A stretch of 64,000 nt of DNA from Streptomyces sp. NBC_01431 (GTDB lineage Bacteria > Actinomycetota > Actinomycetes > Streptomycetales > Streptomycetaceae). The position numbers were made by a program, and so were the translations under genes. How positions within the stretch are numbered: the stretch's first letter is position 1; every line of letters begins with the position of its first letter. The stretch is from NCBI RefSeq assembly GCF_036231355.1, contig NZ_CP109496.1:4712001-4776000 (forward strand), given 5' to 3'. Positions 42,507-51,424 of this stretch are shown here, one piece after another. The notes beneath the pieces are model-generated. The model was given only the letters and a program-made list of their open reading frames with translations. It searched no databases and was not told the DNA's origin.

Positions 42507-43712
42507 TCAGGCGCCCGCGCTGCCCGCTGTCCAGGCCGGCCAATCCATGTTCCAGCCGCCCAGCCCGTTGTCCGGCGCGACCGTGCCGCCTCCCGTGGAG
42601 TTGCGCACGATCACGATGTCGCCGGGCAGCGAGTTGGCGTAGAACCAGGCGGCGGAGGTGTCGGCATCGCCGCCGCCCTGGGCGTCCTGGAGGCCTATGC
42701 AGCCGTGGCTGGTGGCGTCGGCGCCGAAGGTCTGGGGCGAGGCCCAGTAGTTGCCGTGGATGAAGGTGCCCGAGTCGGTGAGCCGCTGGGCGTGCGGCAC
42801 GTCGGGGATGTCGTACTCGTCACCGAGACCGACGGTGGTGCTGTTCATCTTGGTCTGCCGGGACTGCTCGGTGATGACCATCGTGCCGTTGTACGTGGCG
42901 TACTTGGGCTGCCCGGTGGAGACCGGCACCGTCCTGAGGGTGGCGCCGTTCTGCTGGACGGTCATCCGCTGGCCGGCCGCGTCCACGGTTGAGATCTGCT
43001 CGCGGCCCACCGTGAAGGCGAACGACCTGTCCTGAACTCCGTATATTCCCTTGGCCAGTTCGAGCCCGTCGAAGTCGAAGTCGACGCTCACCCTGGACCC
43101 CGGCCGCCAGTACTCCTGCGGGCGGAAGTCGATGCGCCGGTCGCCGAACCAGTGGCCGACGGCCTGCTGGCCGCCGGTGGAGGTGATCTTCACGGCGTGC
43201 TCGGCGGCCCGGCGGTCGGTCACCGGCTTGTCGAACCGGAAGGAGACCTCCATGCCGACGCCGACGGTGGTGTTGTCCTCGGGGGTGTAGAAGGCGATCG
43301 TCGAATTGGCCGGGGCGACGGTCGTGAAGCGCGTGGTCGTCACCGCGACGCGCCCGTCCGGATCCTTCGCCTCGGCCGTCAGGGTGTACGCGGTGCCCCG
43401 GGCCAGATTCGCCGAGGGGTGCCAGGACTTCCCCGCCGTCAGCGTCCCCGGTATCGCCTTTCCGCCTTGGGCCAGAAGAGTGACGGAGGTGAAGACGCCG
43501 TCCGCGACGCTCGCCGTGACGTCCTTGACGGTGATGCCGACATGGCCGGCGCCGTCCTTGGGCGTGGTGGTGATCCGCGCTCGCGACACCGTCGGGCTCG
43601 GGCTCGGCGCCGGGCTCGTGCCGCCGCCCGACGAGCAGCCGCCCAGGGCCAGCACGGCCATGGCGAACAGGGCCAGGAGTGCTGCGGCACTCGTGCGGTT
43701 TCCTCTCAACAC
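42507..43712 (-). CDS. Lipoprotein L,D-transpeptidase (YkuD domain)
   Basis: The 401-residue protein has a lipobox LALGGC with Cys26 as the lipidated residue, then a Ser/Pro-rich spacer, two immunoglobulin-like domains (about 50-250) and a YkuD domain. The catalytic motif is HGNYWASPQ followed by SHGCIGL, containing the nucleophile Cys. It forms 3-3 crosslinks in peptidoglycan on the outer face of the membrane. The domain order and most blocks are shared with the transpeptidase at 62710, so the two are paralogues. It is divergent from the LCP-family gene, another cell-wall enzyme. Confidence 0.95.
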   Translation of the reverse strand: MLRGNRTSAAALLALFAMAVLALGGCSSGGGTSPAPSPSPTVSRARITTTPKDGAGHVGITVKDVTASVADGVFTSVTLLAQGGKAIPGTLTAGKSWHPSANLARGTAYTLTAEAKDPDGRVAVTTTRFTTVAPANSTIAFYTPEDNTTVGVGMEVSFRFDKPVTDRRAAEHAVKITSTGGQQAVGHWFGDRRIDFRPQEYWRPGSRVSVDFDFDGLELAKGIYGVQDRSFAFTVGREQISTVDAAGQRMTVQQNGATLRTVPVSTGQPKYATYNGTMVITEQSRQTKMNSTTVGLGDEYDIPDVPHAQRLTDSGTFIHGNYWASPQTFGADATSHGCIGLQDAQGGGDADTSAAWFYANSLPGDIVIVRNSTGGGTVAPDNGLGGWNMDWPAWTAGSAGA

Positions 43713-43837
43713 GTACCTCTCCCCTCGGCGGCCGAAGGTGCCCGTTCTGCGGGGTTATGACCCTTTCTTGTAGTGTGCGGACATCCCTGTGTGTACGCAT
43801 GCGGGGGTCCGGGGCACCGAGGGACGGGAGTCGATGC

Positions 43838-44908
43838 ATGGCGTACGCACCCCGCGGCCGACGGATACCCCGGATCGGCCGGCGCACCCGCATCGCGCTC
43901 TGCTCGCTCGCCGCGGTGCTGCTGCTCCTGGCCGGTCTCGGGGCGTACACCCTGCACCGGTTGAGCAGGAACATCTCCAGCGTCGACCTCGGCTCGCTGC
44001 TCACGCCCGCCGCCTCCGCCACCTCCGACCTCAACATCCTGGTCGTCGGCTCCGATTCGCGGGCCGGGAAGAATGCGGCGCGGGCCGGCGGCGGCGACGA
44101 CACCGGGCGCTCCGACACCACCCTGCTGCTCCATCTGTACCGGGGCCGCAAGAAGGCCGCGCTCATCAGCATCCCGCGCGACACCATCGTCGACCGCCCC
44201 GCCTGCACCACCGCCACCGGGCGCAAACTGCCCGGGAGCGAAGGGGTGATGTTCAACTCGGTGTACGAACTGGGCGGCTCCCCCTGCGAGGTCGCCGCGG
44301 TCGAGAAGCTCGGCGGCGGGCTGCGGATCAACCACTACGTCGAGGTCGGCTTCAACGGGTTCGCCGAGCTGGTCGACGCGCTCGGCGGCACCGGGATCAC
44401 CCTCACCCGGCCCATCATCGACAAGGAGAGCGGTCTGCGCCTGCCGGCCGGCCACCACCACCTCGACGGCCAGCAGGCCCTCGATCTCGTCCGCACCCGG
44501 TACGGCGTCGGCGACGGCAGCGACCTGGGCCGCATCCAGCTCCAGCACCAGTTCCTGACGGCGCTGATCAGCAGGGTCTCCGGCCGCAGCCTGCTGACCG
44601 ATCCGGACCGGCTGTTCGCGGTCGCCGACACCGCCACCAAGTCCCTGACGACGGACTCCACCCTCGCCCGGGTCGGTGACCTCGCCTCGCTGGCGTACTC
44701 GATGCGGGGGATCGGCGCGAAGGACGTCCAGATGGTCACCCTACCCACGCAGCTGGACCAGGCCGACGAGGACCGGCTCGTGCCCGACCCGGCCCGGGGT
44801 GCCCAGGTGTGGGGCGCCCTGAAGGCCGACCGTCCGGTCCCGGACACGGCGACCCGCGGCACCGCGTCGGACCCCAACGGCATCGGCGACGTGGTGAACC
44901 CCGGCTGA
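43838..44908 (+). CDS. LytR-CpsA-Psr (LCP) family enzyme
   Basis: The 356-residue protein starts at ATG 43838 with GGGAG upstream. It has a short basic N-terminus, one membrane helix (about 20-40) and an extracellular LCP domain. Key motifs are NILVVGSDSRAG, SDTTLLLHLYRGRKKAALIS, IPRDTIVD and LVRTRYGVGDGSDLGR, with the conserved Asp and Arg residues that bind polyprenyl pyrophosphate. It likely attaches teichoic-acid-like or other polymers to peptidoglycan. It is divergent from the L,D-transpeptidase. The longer open frame back to 43679 includes the promoter region and is not used. Confidence 0.93.
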   Translation: MAYAPRGRRIPRIGRRTRIALCSLAAVLLLLAGLGAYTLHRLSRNISSVDLGSLLTPAASATSDLNILVVGSDSRAGKNAARAGGGDDTGRSDTTLLLHLYRGRKKAALISIPRDTIVDRPACTTATGRKLPGSEGVMFNSVYELGGSPCEVAAVEKLGGGLRINHYVEVGFNGFAELVDALGGTGITLTRPIIDKESGLRLPAGHHHLDGQQALDLVRTRYGVGDGSDLGRIQLQHQFLTALISRVSGRSLLTDPDRLFAVADTATKSLTTDSTLARVGDLASLAYSMRGIGAKDVQMVTLPTQLDQADEDRLVPDPARGAQVWGALKADRPVPDTATRGTASDPNGIGDVVNPG

Positions 44909-44955
44909 ACGCCGCGACGCGCGGCCGACCCGTGTAGTTGCGCAATACATGAACC

Positions 44956-44985
44956 TTGACGGTCGCGGAGCCGTGGCAATAGCGT
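44956..44985 (+). promoter_or_regulatory. Candidate vegetative promoter for acyl-CoA synthetase gene
   Basis: TTGACG at 44956 and TAGCGT at 44980 are 18 bases apart, a fair match to HrdB-type promoters. The predicted start would leave a leader of about 30 bases before the TTG start codon. Confidence 0.4.
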
Positions 44986-45024
44986 CCTGAGCCACGGGGG
45001 CCGGACGTTCTGGAGGGGCTTGGG

Positions 45025-46716
45025 TTGCCTGCGACACAGCCGCACACCGAACCAGCCGGCGCCGAGGCGCTGCTGACCGCGCCCGGGGCGCCGTTCGCCG
45101 TCGTCCGCGCACCGAGCGGTTCCCGCGAGTACGCCACCGGGCCGCGCACCCTGCGCGAGTTCGCCGAGACGGTCTGGGCCTTCGGCGACAGCCCCTTCCT
45201 GGTGGCCGAGAGCGGCACGTACACCTACGCCGAGTTCTTCGCCGCGGCCTGCGCACTCGCCCGACGGCTCACCGCGACCTACGGGCTGCGCCCCGGCGAC
45301 CGGGCCGTCATCGCGATGCGCAACCACCCCGAGTGGCAAGTCTCCTTCTGGGCGGCCCAGTTGGCGGGAGTGGTCGCGGTGCCGCTGAACGCCTGGTGGA
45401 CCACGGAGGAGTTCGCGTACGCGCTGGACGACTGCACCCCGAAGGCGCTGCTGGTCGACGGAGAGCGACTGGAGCAGGTGGCCGGCTGGGCCGGTACGCA
45501 CGGCGTGCGCGGCATGGTCGTCCACCACACCGGGGCGCTGCCCGACGGGTTCGAGCGGTACGAGGACCTCGACGAGCTCACCGCGCCCGACCCCCACGCG
45601 GGACCGCCCGCGGTGGACGTCGACCCGGCGGCCGACGCCACCATCATCTACACCTCCGGCACCACAGGGCGCCCCAAGGGAGCCGTCGCCACCCAGCTCG
45701 CGCAGGCCGGGGCCGTCATGAACCCCCGCTTCCAGGCCGCCATGTCACTGCTCGGCCGGGGCCTGGTGCCGGGGCAGGGGCCCACCCCGGTCACCCTCAT
45801 GACCTTTCCGTTCTTCCACGTGGCCGCGTTCACCTCGGTGTACGCGGCGATGGCGGCCGGCGGCTCGCTCGTCCTGATGCGCAAGTGGGACGCGGACCGC
45901 GCCCTCGCACTCATCCGGGACCACCGGGTCACCCACTTCGCGGGCGTCCCCGCCACCGCCCTTCAACTGCTGGCCGCCGCCGAGGAGTCGGGGGACGGCC
46001 TGGAGAGCCTGACCGCGCTCAACACCGGCGGCGCCGCGGCCCCGCCCGGCCTGGTGGGCGGACTCACCGCGCGGTACGGCCCGCGCATCGAGCCGCGCAA
46101 CGGGTACGGGCTGACCGAGACGAGCGGCGGAGTACTCGCCAACTTCGGTGACCAGTACCGGAGTTGGCCGGACAGTGTGGGGCGGCCCACGCCCGTGACG
46201 GAGGTGCGGATCGCCGGGCCCGACGGTGCGGCGCTCGCCGATGGCGAGGTCGGTGAACTGTGGCTGCGCGGCCAGTCGTTGATCCGGGGCTACTGGAACG
46301 ACCCGGCGGCCACCGAACTCGCCTTCCAGGAAGGCTGGTTCAGGACCGGAGACCTCGCGGTGGCGTGCGAGGGACGGGTCGCCGTCGTGGACCGGATCAA
46401 GGACATGGTGATCCGGGGCGGCGAGAACGTGTACTGCGTGGAGGTCGAGGCGGTGCTCCACGACCACCCCGAGGTGCTCGACGCGGCGGTGTTCGGCGTG
46501 CCGCACGCGGTGCTGGGCGAGGAGGTGGCGGCGGTGGTGCAGGTGCGGGCGGCCGCCCCGGTCACCCCGGCCGACCTGCGCGCCCACGTCGCCACGTCGC
46601 TGGCCGCTTTCAAGGTCCCGGCGCACGTGGTGCTGCGGCAGGACGCGCTGCCGCGGAACGCGACGGGGAAGGTGCTGAAGAGGGAGCTGCGGAGCGAAGT
46701 GAGCCGCCCGGCCTGA
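45025..46716 (+). CDS. Acyl-CoA synthetase / AMP-dependent ligase
   Basis: The 563-residue protein uses a TTG start at 45025 with GGAGGGG six bases upstream. It has the adenylate-forming motifs IIYTSGTTGRPKGA (P-loop), NGYGLTETSGG (A5), WFRTGDLAV (A7) and IKDMVIRGGENVYCVEVE (A8 hinge), and the catalytic Lys in NATGKVLKREL. It activates a carboxylic acid to an acyl-AMP and then an acyl-CoA in the cytoplasm. The chain-length preference cannot be read. It is convergent with the secreted metalloprotease gene and seems to be outside the accessory cluster. Confidence 0.93.
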   Translation: MPATQPHTEPAGAEALLTAPGAPFAVVRAPSGSREYATGPRTLREFAETVWAFGDSPFLVAESGTYTYAEFFAAACALARRLTATYGLRPGDRAVIAMRNHPEWQVSFWAAQLAGVVAVPLNAWWTTEEFAYALDDCTPKALLVDGERLEQVAGWAGTHGVRGMVVHHTGALPDGFERYEDLDELTAPDPHAGPPAVDVDPAADATIIYTSGTTGRPKGAVATQLAQAGAVMNPRFQAAMSLLGRGLVPGQGPTPVTLMTFPFFHVAAFTSVYAAMAAGGSLVLMRKWDADRALALIRDHRVTHFAGVPATALQLLAAAEESGDGLESLTALNTGGAAAPPGLVGGLTARYGPRIEPRNGYGLTETSGGVLANFGDQYRSWPDSVGRPTPVTEVRIAGPDGAALADGEVGELWLRGQSLIRGYWNDPAATELAFQEGWFRTGDLAVACEGRVAVVDRIKDMVIRGGENVYCVEVEAVLHDHPEVLDAAVFGVPHAVLGEEVAAVVQVRAAAPVTPADLRAHVATSLAAFKVPAHVVLRQDALPRNATGKVLKRELRSEVSRPA

Positions 46717-46737
46717 GCTTTGCCCTTCGCGGCGTTC

Positions 46738-48051
46738 TCAGCTCCTCGTGACCCGCACGTGATAGTTCCCCATCCCGTCCACCCCGGTCACCGCGATCCG
46801 GACCCCGTTCGCGTGGTCCACGAACGTCTCGCCCGTCGCGTACGGCGCGTCGGAGAGCTCCGCGTTGACGTTGGGGCGGCGGGTGCAGCCGCCGCTGCCG
46901 GGCTGGCTGTCGGAGATGGTGACCGGGCCCCGGCCGGTGTCCACCGCGGCGTCGACGCGGTAGACCAGCACGCCGGGTTTGCAGACGGCCTCGTCGTTGC
47001 CGGACCGGGTGCGCACCTCCATCGCGTACCCGCTCTCCTTCGTCACCGGCACGAAGACCAGCTTGGGGCCGCCGTTCACGGACAGCGGGGTGAGGACGTA
47101 CTGGCTCGCCCCGCTCTCGGTCGCGCACGCCACCTGGCTGTCGTCGAGCCAGCCCAGCTTCCACTTGTGCCAGCCGAGCATGTCGTTGTTGGCGCCCCAG
47201 TCCTCGGACATGATGTCCCAGTGCCCGACGGCGCTGCCGCCCTGCGTGGTGTAGAGGTCGGGCAGTCCGAAGACGTGGCCGTTCTCGTGCGGCAGCACCC
47301 GGTAGCCGGTCTCGCCGTACGAGCCGGAGCCGTCGTCCTGGCGGCTGTAGACGAACGAGGTGTTGGCCAGCGGCACGCCGTCGGCGCGGGGCGCCTCCTC
47401 GTTGCCGGAGAACGTCACCGACAGGACGCTGTCGAGCGCCGAGGGCCCAGCGTTCGGCGTGACCAGGACGTTCACCATGTCGTACTGGGAGAAGTTCACC
47501 CGCGCCCCGGCCGCCGTGATCATGTCCTGCACGAGCCGGTGGTAGCCGGGTTCGTAGGGGGAGCCGCGGTCGATCCCGTACGCCGTGAAGGACTTCGGCA
47601 TCCTGAGCCAGGTGGGGATCGGGGTGTCGGGGCGGTAGTCGAGGCGGCCGTAGGAGGCGTTGCGGAACCAGGTGGCGGTCTGCGGGAAGAACTCGTTGTA
47701 CCGGCCGAGCGCGGAGCCGGTGCCCGGTGCGTCCGGGAAGTCGATCATGAGCGTGAGGGCGCGGACGACGCCGGTGGAGTGCGCGTAGCCCGGTGCGGTC
47801 GGTACGCCCTCCGACATCTGCACGCCGAGCACGGTGGGGATCCGGCAGGGGCCGAGCGAGGAGTCCCCGGGGGCGGACACGGGGCCGGCGTTGGCGCGGG
47901 TGGCCGTCGAAAGAGTGGTGGAGCCGGCGGTCAGCGCGGCGAGCGCGAGGGAGGTGAGCGCGGCGCCGAGGAAGGTGGTCCGGCGCCGGGTGGGTATCCG
48001 GCGTCCTGGCGCCCGAGCCGGGCGGGACTGGCTGACGTCCTGCATGCGCAC
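46738..48051 (-). CDS. Secreted M6-family metalloprotease
   Basis: The 437-residue protein starts at GTG 48051 (AAGG seven bases upstream) or ATG 48045. A twin-arginine-rich N-terminus (GRRIPTRRRTTFLGAAL) and a hydrophobic stretch with an Ala-x-Ala cleavage region form the signal peptide. The catalytic HExxH is HENGH in RVLPHENGHVFGLPDLY, with a following Asp, as in immune-inhibitor-A type M6 peptidases. YRPDTPIPTWLRMP and DWGANNDMLGWHKWKLGWL are also conserved in the family. It should degrade extracellular proteins. Its C-terminal beta-sandwich ends without a PKD or other accessory domain. Confidence 0.9.
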   Translation of the reverse strand: MRMQDVSQSRPARAPGRRIPTRRRTTFLGAALTSLALAALTAGSTTLSTATRANAGPVSAPGDSSLGPCRIPTVLGVQMSEGVPTAPGYAHSTGVVRALTLMIDFPDAPGTGSALGRYNEFFPQTATWFRNASYGRLDYRPDTPIPTWLRMPKSFTAYGIDRGSPYEPGYHRLVQDMITAAGARVNFSQYDMVNVLVTPNAGPSALDSVLSVTFSGNEEAPRADGVPLANTSFVYSRQDDGSGSYGETGYRVLPHENGHVFGLPDLYTTQGGSAVGHWDIMSEDWGANNDMLGWHKWKLGWLDDSQVACATESGASQYVLTPLSVNGGPKLVFVPVTKESGYAMEVRTRSGNDEAVCKPGVLVYRVDAAVDTGRGPVTISDSQPGSGGCTRRPNVNAELSDAPYATGETFVDHANGVRIAVTGVDGMGNYHVRVTRS

Positions 48052-48416
48052 GCGCTCGCCTTCGGGGACGCGACAGTAGGCCGGTTCCTCACTGCGCTCG
48101 TCTGATCACCCTGTGTCCGGCCTGTCGGAGGCGCGCGCTGGGTAGCCCAAATGTGGGTATGTCGCGATATCGCGATAGGTGACCCAGGTCACATCGAACC
48201 TGGGAAATAACCGGGGAAGGTTTCCCCGTTTGAACACGTGTCCCCGCGAAACGGGGAGTGCTTCCCCGCTTGGGTCAGGTCCCGGGCGGACACCCCGGGG
48301 TCGACCGGTCCGACCGGCCCCGATCCGCAGAGCCCTTTACGAGTCCGTAGCAGCCTTACGGGCCCGTGGAAGAACCCGTACCAGCCTTACGAGTCCGCAT
48401 AACAAGGAGCGAAGTC
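48052..48416. promoter_or_regulatory. Gene-free region with palindrome and direct repeats
   Basis: This 365-base divergent region has no credible gene. It carries the perfect 14-bp palindrome TCGCGATATCGCGA at 48162-48175. It also has three copies of a CCTTTACGAGTCCG-type direct repeat (starting near 48334, 48354 and 48384) just before the TetR gene, and a CCGACCGG duplication near 48303-48317. The copies adjacent to the gene start are candidate operators. Confidence 0.5.
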
Positions 48417-49067
48417 GTGAAGACCGCAACCGTCGCCGCGCAGCCGCGCCGTACCCCGCGCCCGCGGGCCGACGCCCTGCGCAACCGGGAGCGGATCATC
48501 GCCGCCGCACGCGAGATGTTCGTCGAGTACGGCGCCGAGGTGCCGCTCGACGAGATCGCCCGCCGGGCAGGAGTGGGCAACGCCACGATCTACCGCCACT
48601 TCGCCGACCGCTCCGAGCTCATTACCAGCGTCGTCCTGTCCGTCATGGACCGGGTCTCGGCTCGGGCGGAGGCGGCCGCCGCCGAGGAGTTGGACCCCTT
48701 CGCCGCGCTGCGCCGGTTCGTGCACGCGGCGGCCGACGAGCGGATCGGGGCGCTGTGCCCGATGCTCTCCGACACCTTCGACGGGGACCACGCGGAGCTG
48801 CACGCGGCCCGCGAACGCCTCGAACGGGATGTGGAGGGGCTCATGCACCGGGCCCGTACGGCCGGCCGGCTGCGCGCCGACGTCGCCGTCGGTGACCTCA
48901 TGGTCGCCCTCTCCCAGCTGACCCGGCCGCTCCCGGGCACCGGCTGCCTCGACATCGACCAGTTCATCCACCGCCACCTGCAGCTGTTCCTCGACGGGCT
49001 TCAGGCCCCGGCGCGGTCCGAGCTGCCGGGCAGTGCGGCGACCCTCGACGACCTCCGGAAGAGTTGA
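48417..49067 (+). CDS. TetR family transcriptional regulator
   Basis: The 216-residue protein starts at GTG 48417 with AAGGAG seven bases upstream; the open frame back to 48366 runs through repeats and is not used. The helix-turn-helix is VPLDEIARRAGVGNATIYRHFADRSEL at about residues 45-75. The C-terminal domain has the TetR_C_33-like pattern DPFAALRRFVHAAADERIG. It lies 95 bases upstream of an MFS pump gene on the same strand and probably controls it. That promoter also carries a site shared with the MarR gene, so two regulators may act there. Confidence 0.9.
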   Translation: MKTATVAAQPRRTPRPRADALRNRERIIAAAREMFVEYGAEVPLDEIARRAGVGNATIYRHFADRSELITSVVLSVMDRVSARAEAAAAEELDPFAALRRFVHAAADERIGALCPMLSDTFDGDHAELHAARERLERDVEGLMHRARTAGRLRADVAVGDLMVALSQLTRPLPGTGCLDIDQFIHRHLQLFLDGLQAPARSELPGSAATLDDLRKS

Positions 49068-49102
49068 TCGCCTCCTTACCTCAACTCCCCGTTCACACAA
49101 CG

Positions 49103-49113
49103 TAGTTCAACTT
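49103..49113. promoter_or_regulatory. Putative MarR operator upstream of MFS gene
   Basis: TAGTTCAACTT, which includes the palindrome AGTTCAACT, is repeated exactly, in inverse orientation, in the promoter of the MarR gene at 51278-51288. It lies 50 bases before the pump's start codon in an AT-rich stretch. Confidence 0.6.
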
Positions 49114-49162
49114 AGTTACAGCACACTTACTCGGTAATCCGCGTCCCAAGGTGGCTACCCCC

Positions 49163-50710
49163 ATGGCAAAAACAGACCAGCTCTCGCTGTCGAAGACAGC
49201 CGAGCTCTCCGCTCCCGACCCCAGTCGCTGGAAGGCGCTCGCCTTCATAGCCCTGGCCCAGCTGATGGTCGTGCTCGATGCGACCATCGTGAACATCGCG
49301 CTGCCCTCCGCCCAGCACGCGCTGCACATCAGTGACGCCAACAAGCAGTGGGTCATCACGGCCTACGCCCTCGCCTTCGGCGGGCTGCTCCTGTTCGGCG
49401 GCCGGATCGCCGACCTGTGGGGCCGCAAGCGCACCTTCGTCGTCGGCCTGCTCGGCTTCGCCGCGGCCTCCGCGCTCGGCGGCGCCGCCACCGGAGAGGC
49501 GATGCTGCTCGGCTCGCGCGCGCTTCAGGGCGCCTTCGGCGCGCTGCTCGCGCCGGCCGCCCTCTCGCTGCTCGCGGTGATGTTCACCGACGCCAAGGAG
49601 CGCGCCAAGGCCTTCGGCATCTACGGTGCGATCGCCGGTGGCGGTGGCGCGGTGGGCCTGATCCTCGGCGGCTTCCTCACCGAGTACCTGAACTGGCGCT
49701 GGACCTTCTTCGTGAACATCCCGTTCGCGATCGTCGCGGCCGGCGGCGCCTACTTCGTCATCCGTGAGCCCGCCGGCACGCGCAACCGCTCGCGCCTCGA
49801 CATCCCCGGCGTCGTCCTGTCCACCCTCGGCCTCGTCGCCCTGGTGTACGGCTTCACCCGCGCCGAGTCGGCCGGCTGGTCGGACGCGCTGACCATCTCG
49901 ATGTTCATCGCCTCGGCCGTGCTGCTGTCCGCCTTCGTCTTCACCGAGGCCAAGGTCCGCCACCCGCTGCTGCCCCTGCGCGTCATCGCCAACCGCAACC
50001 GCGGAGGCGTCTACCTCTCGCTCGGCCTCGCGATCATCGCGATGTTCGGCCTGTTCCTCTTCCTGACCTACTACCTCCAGGTCGTGAAGGGCTACTCGCC
50101 GGTCAAGACGGGCTTCGCGTTCCTGCCCATGATCGCGGGCATGATCACCGGATCCACCCAGATCGGCGCCCGCCTGATGACCCGGGTCCCGCCGCGCCTG
50201 CTGATGGGCCCCGGCTTCCTGACCGCCGCCACCGGCATGCTGATCCTGACCCAGCTGGACGTCTCGACCTCGTACGGCACGGTGATCTTCCCGGCGCAGA
50301 TCCTGCTCGGCCTCGGCATGGGTACGGCCTTCATGCCCGCCATGTCGCTCGCCACCATCGGCGTCGAGCCGCGTGACGCGGGTGTCGCCTCCGCGATGGT
50401 CAACACCTCGCAGCAGGTCGGCGGCGCGATCGGCACCGCCCTGCTCAACACCATCGCCGCCTCGGCGACCACGGCGTACGTCACCGGCCACCTGGCGCTC
50501 GGCGCCACCAACCCGGAGCTTTTGAAGCTTCAGGCCATGGTGCACGGCTTCACCGCCGCCATCTGGTGGGCGGTCGGCATCCTGGTGACCGCCGCCGTCA
50601 TCGCCGTCACCTTCATCAACACCGGCCGCCCCGGCGGCGGTTCGGTCGCCGGATCGAGCACCGGCGGGGACATCGAGGACGAGGTCCGCATCCCGGTGGT
50701 CGCCCACTGA
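49163..50710 (+). CDS. MFS multidrug exporter, DHA2/EmrB-QacA type
   Basis: The 515-residue protein starts at ATG 49163, with AAGGTGG eight bases upstream; GTG 49151 overlaps that site and is less likely. It has 14 predicted helices and the motif A segment GGRIADLWGRKRTFVVG. AQLMVVLDATIVNIALPSAQ (motif D1) marks the DHA2 family, which pumps drugs or dyes out by proton antiport. The C-terminus is a Ser/Gly-rich tail. It lies between a TetR gene upstream and a convergent MarR gene downstream, and the MarR protein is its probable repressor because the promoters share an 11-bp site. Confidence 0.93.
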   Translation: MAKTDQLSLSKTAELSAPDPSRWKALAFIALAQLMVVLDATIVNIALPSAQHALHISDANKQWVITAYALAFGGLLLFGGRIADLWGRKRTFVVGLLGFAAASALGGAATGEAMLLGSRALQGAFGALLAPAALSLLAVMFTDAKERAKAFGIYGAIAGGGGAVGLILGGFLTEYLNWRWTFFVNIPFAIVAAGGAYFVIREPAGTRNRSRLDIPGVVLSTLGLVALVYGFTRAESAGWSDALTISMFIASAVLLSAFVFTEAKVRHPLLPLRVIANRNRGGVYLSLGLAIIAMFGLFLFLTYYLQVVKGYSPVKTGFAFLPMIAGMITGSTQIGARLMTRVPPRLLMGPGFLTAATGMLILTQLDVSTSYGTVIFPAQILLGLGMGTAFMPAMSLATIGVEPRDAGVASAMVNTSQQVGGAIGTALLNTIAASATTAYVTGHLALGATNPELLKLQAMVHGFTAAIWWAVGILVTAAVIAVTFINTGRPGGGSVAGSSTGGDIEDEVRIPVVAH

Positions 50711-50737
50711 CCCCCCGGTAGCACCCCGGACGCACGA

Positions 50738-50778
50738 CCTGCCCTGGCTCCGCTGATCCTCAGCGGAGCCAGGGCAGG
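50738..50778. terminator. Perfect 19-bp hairpin overlapping the MarR 3' end
   Basis: A perfect 19-bp stem with a 3-base loop begins CCTGCCCTGGC at 50738. Its right arm is the last codons and stop of the convergent MarR gene, so one sequence both encodes the MarR C-terminus and terminates the pump transcript. Confidence 0.9.
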
Positions 50779-51251
50779 TCCGCTTTGGCGTCCGCGGGCT
50801 GGAGACCCTGGGCCATCACCCGCATGATCTCGCCGAGCTGGTTCACCTGCTGCGGGGTCAGCCGGTCGAACATCGCCTGCCGCACGGCGGTCACGTGCCC
50901 CGGTGCGGCCCGCTCCAGGACCCCCAAGCCCGCCTCCGTCAGCGTCGCCAGCTGGCCCCGCTTGTCCGAGGGGCAGTCCTCGCGCCGCACCCACCCGTTC
51001 TTCTCCAGGCGCGCTATCGCGTGCGAGAGCCGCGAGCGGGTGATCTTGGCGCTCTTCGCCAGCTCGGTCATCCGCATCCGGTGCCGCGGTGCCTGCGACA
51101 GCTGGACGAGCAGCCCGTAATAGATGTGGGGCATCCCGGCGTCGCGCTGGAGCTGGCGGTCGAGGTGGTCTTCGAGGAGCGTGGTGGCGTGGAGGTAGGC
51201 GCGCCAGGTGCGCTGCTCCTCGTCGCTGAGCCAGTTGGGTGCCGTGGTCAT
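50760..51251 (-). CDS. MarR family transcriptional regulator
   Basis: The 163-residue protein begins MTTAPNWLSDEEQRTWRAYL at ATG 51251. The winged helix is MRMTELAKSAKITRSRLSHAIARLEKNGWVRRE, the standard MarR DNA-binding core. No ribosome site precedes the start. Instead TACAGT lies six bases before an ATGCATG and TTCAAC sits 16 bases further up, so the transcript may be leaderless. An 11-bp element at its own promoter recurs upstream of the MFS gene, implying autoregulation and repression of the pump. It is divergent from the dioxygenase gene, which it may also control. Confidence 0.93.
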   Translation of the reverse strand: MTTAPNWLSDEEQRTWRAYLHATTLLEDHLDRQLQRDAGMPHIYYGLLVQLSQAPRHRMRMTELAKSAKITRSRLSHAIARLEKNGWVRREDCPSDKRGQLATLTEAGLGVLERAAPGHVTAVRQAMFDRLTPQQVNQLGEIMRVMAQGLQPADAKADLPWLR

Positions 51252-51277
51252 GCATCTACTGTACGGACGCTTCTTGA

Positions 51278-51329
51278 AAGTTGAACTAACTGGGTTTAGA
51301 GTGGAGCGCAAGATGAACTTGAGAGTTCA
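51278..51329. promoter_or_regulatory. MarR-type operators in MarR/dioxygenase intergenic region
   Basis: Two elements lie here: the inverse copy of TAGTTCAACTT (51278-51288), overlapping the MarR -35 region, and a palindrome of TGAACT and AGTTCA four bases apart (51314-51329) on the dioxygenase side. They share the AGTTCA core. Confidence 0.65.
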
Positions 51330-51424
51330 AGCAATGACCTGACCGGCAGGAGCGACCGGCAGCTGACCGCAGGATCGGTCGGCCGCAGTCCGGCCGGCCC
51401 AGTGAGTGACCCGGAGAGTCCGCC

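Noticed and set aside
45025..46716. Acyl-CoA synthetase as part of the accessory cluster
   Set aside because: It is separated from the cluster by the L,D-transpeptidase and LCP genes, which are core cell-wall genes, and it lacks shared promoter motifs.
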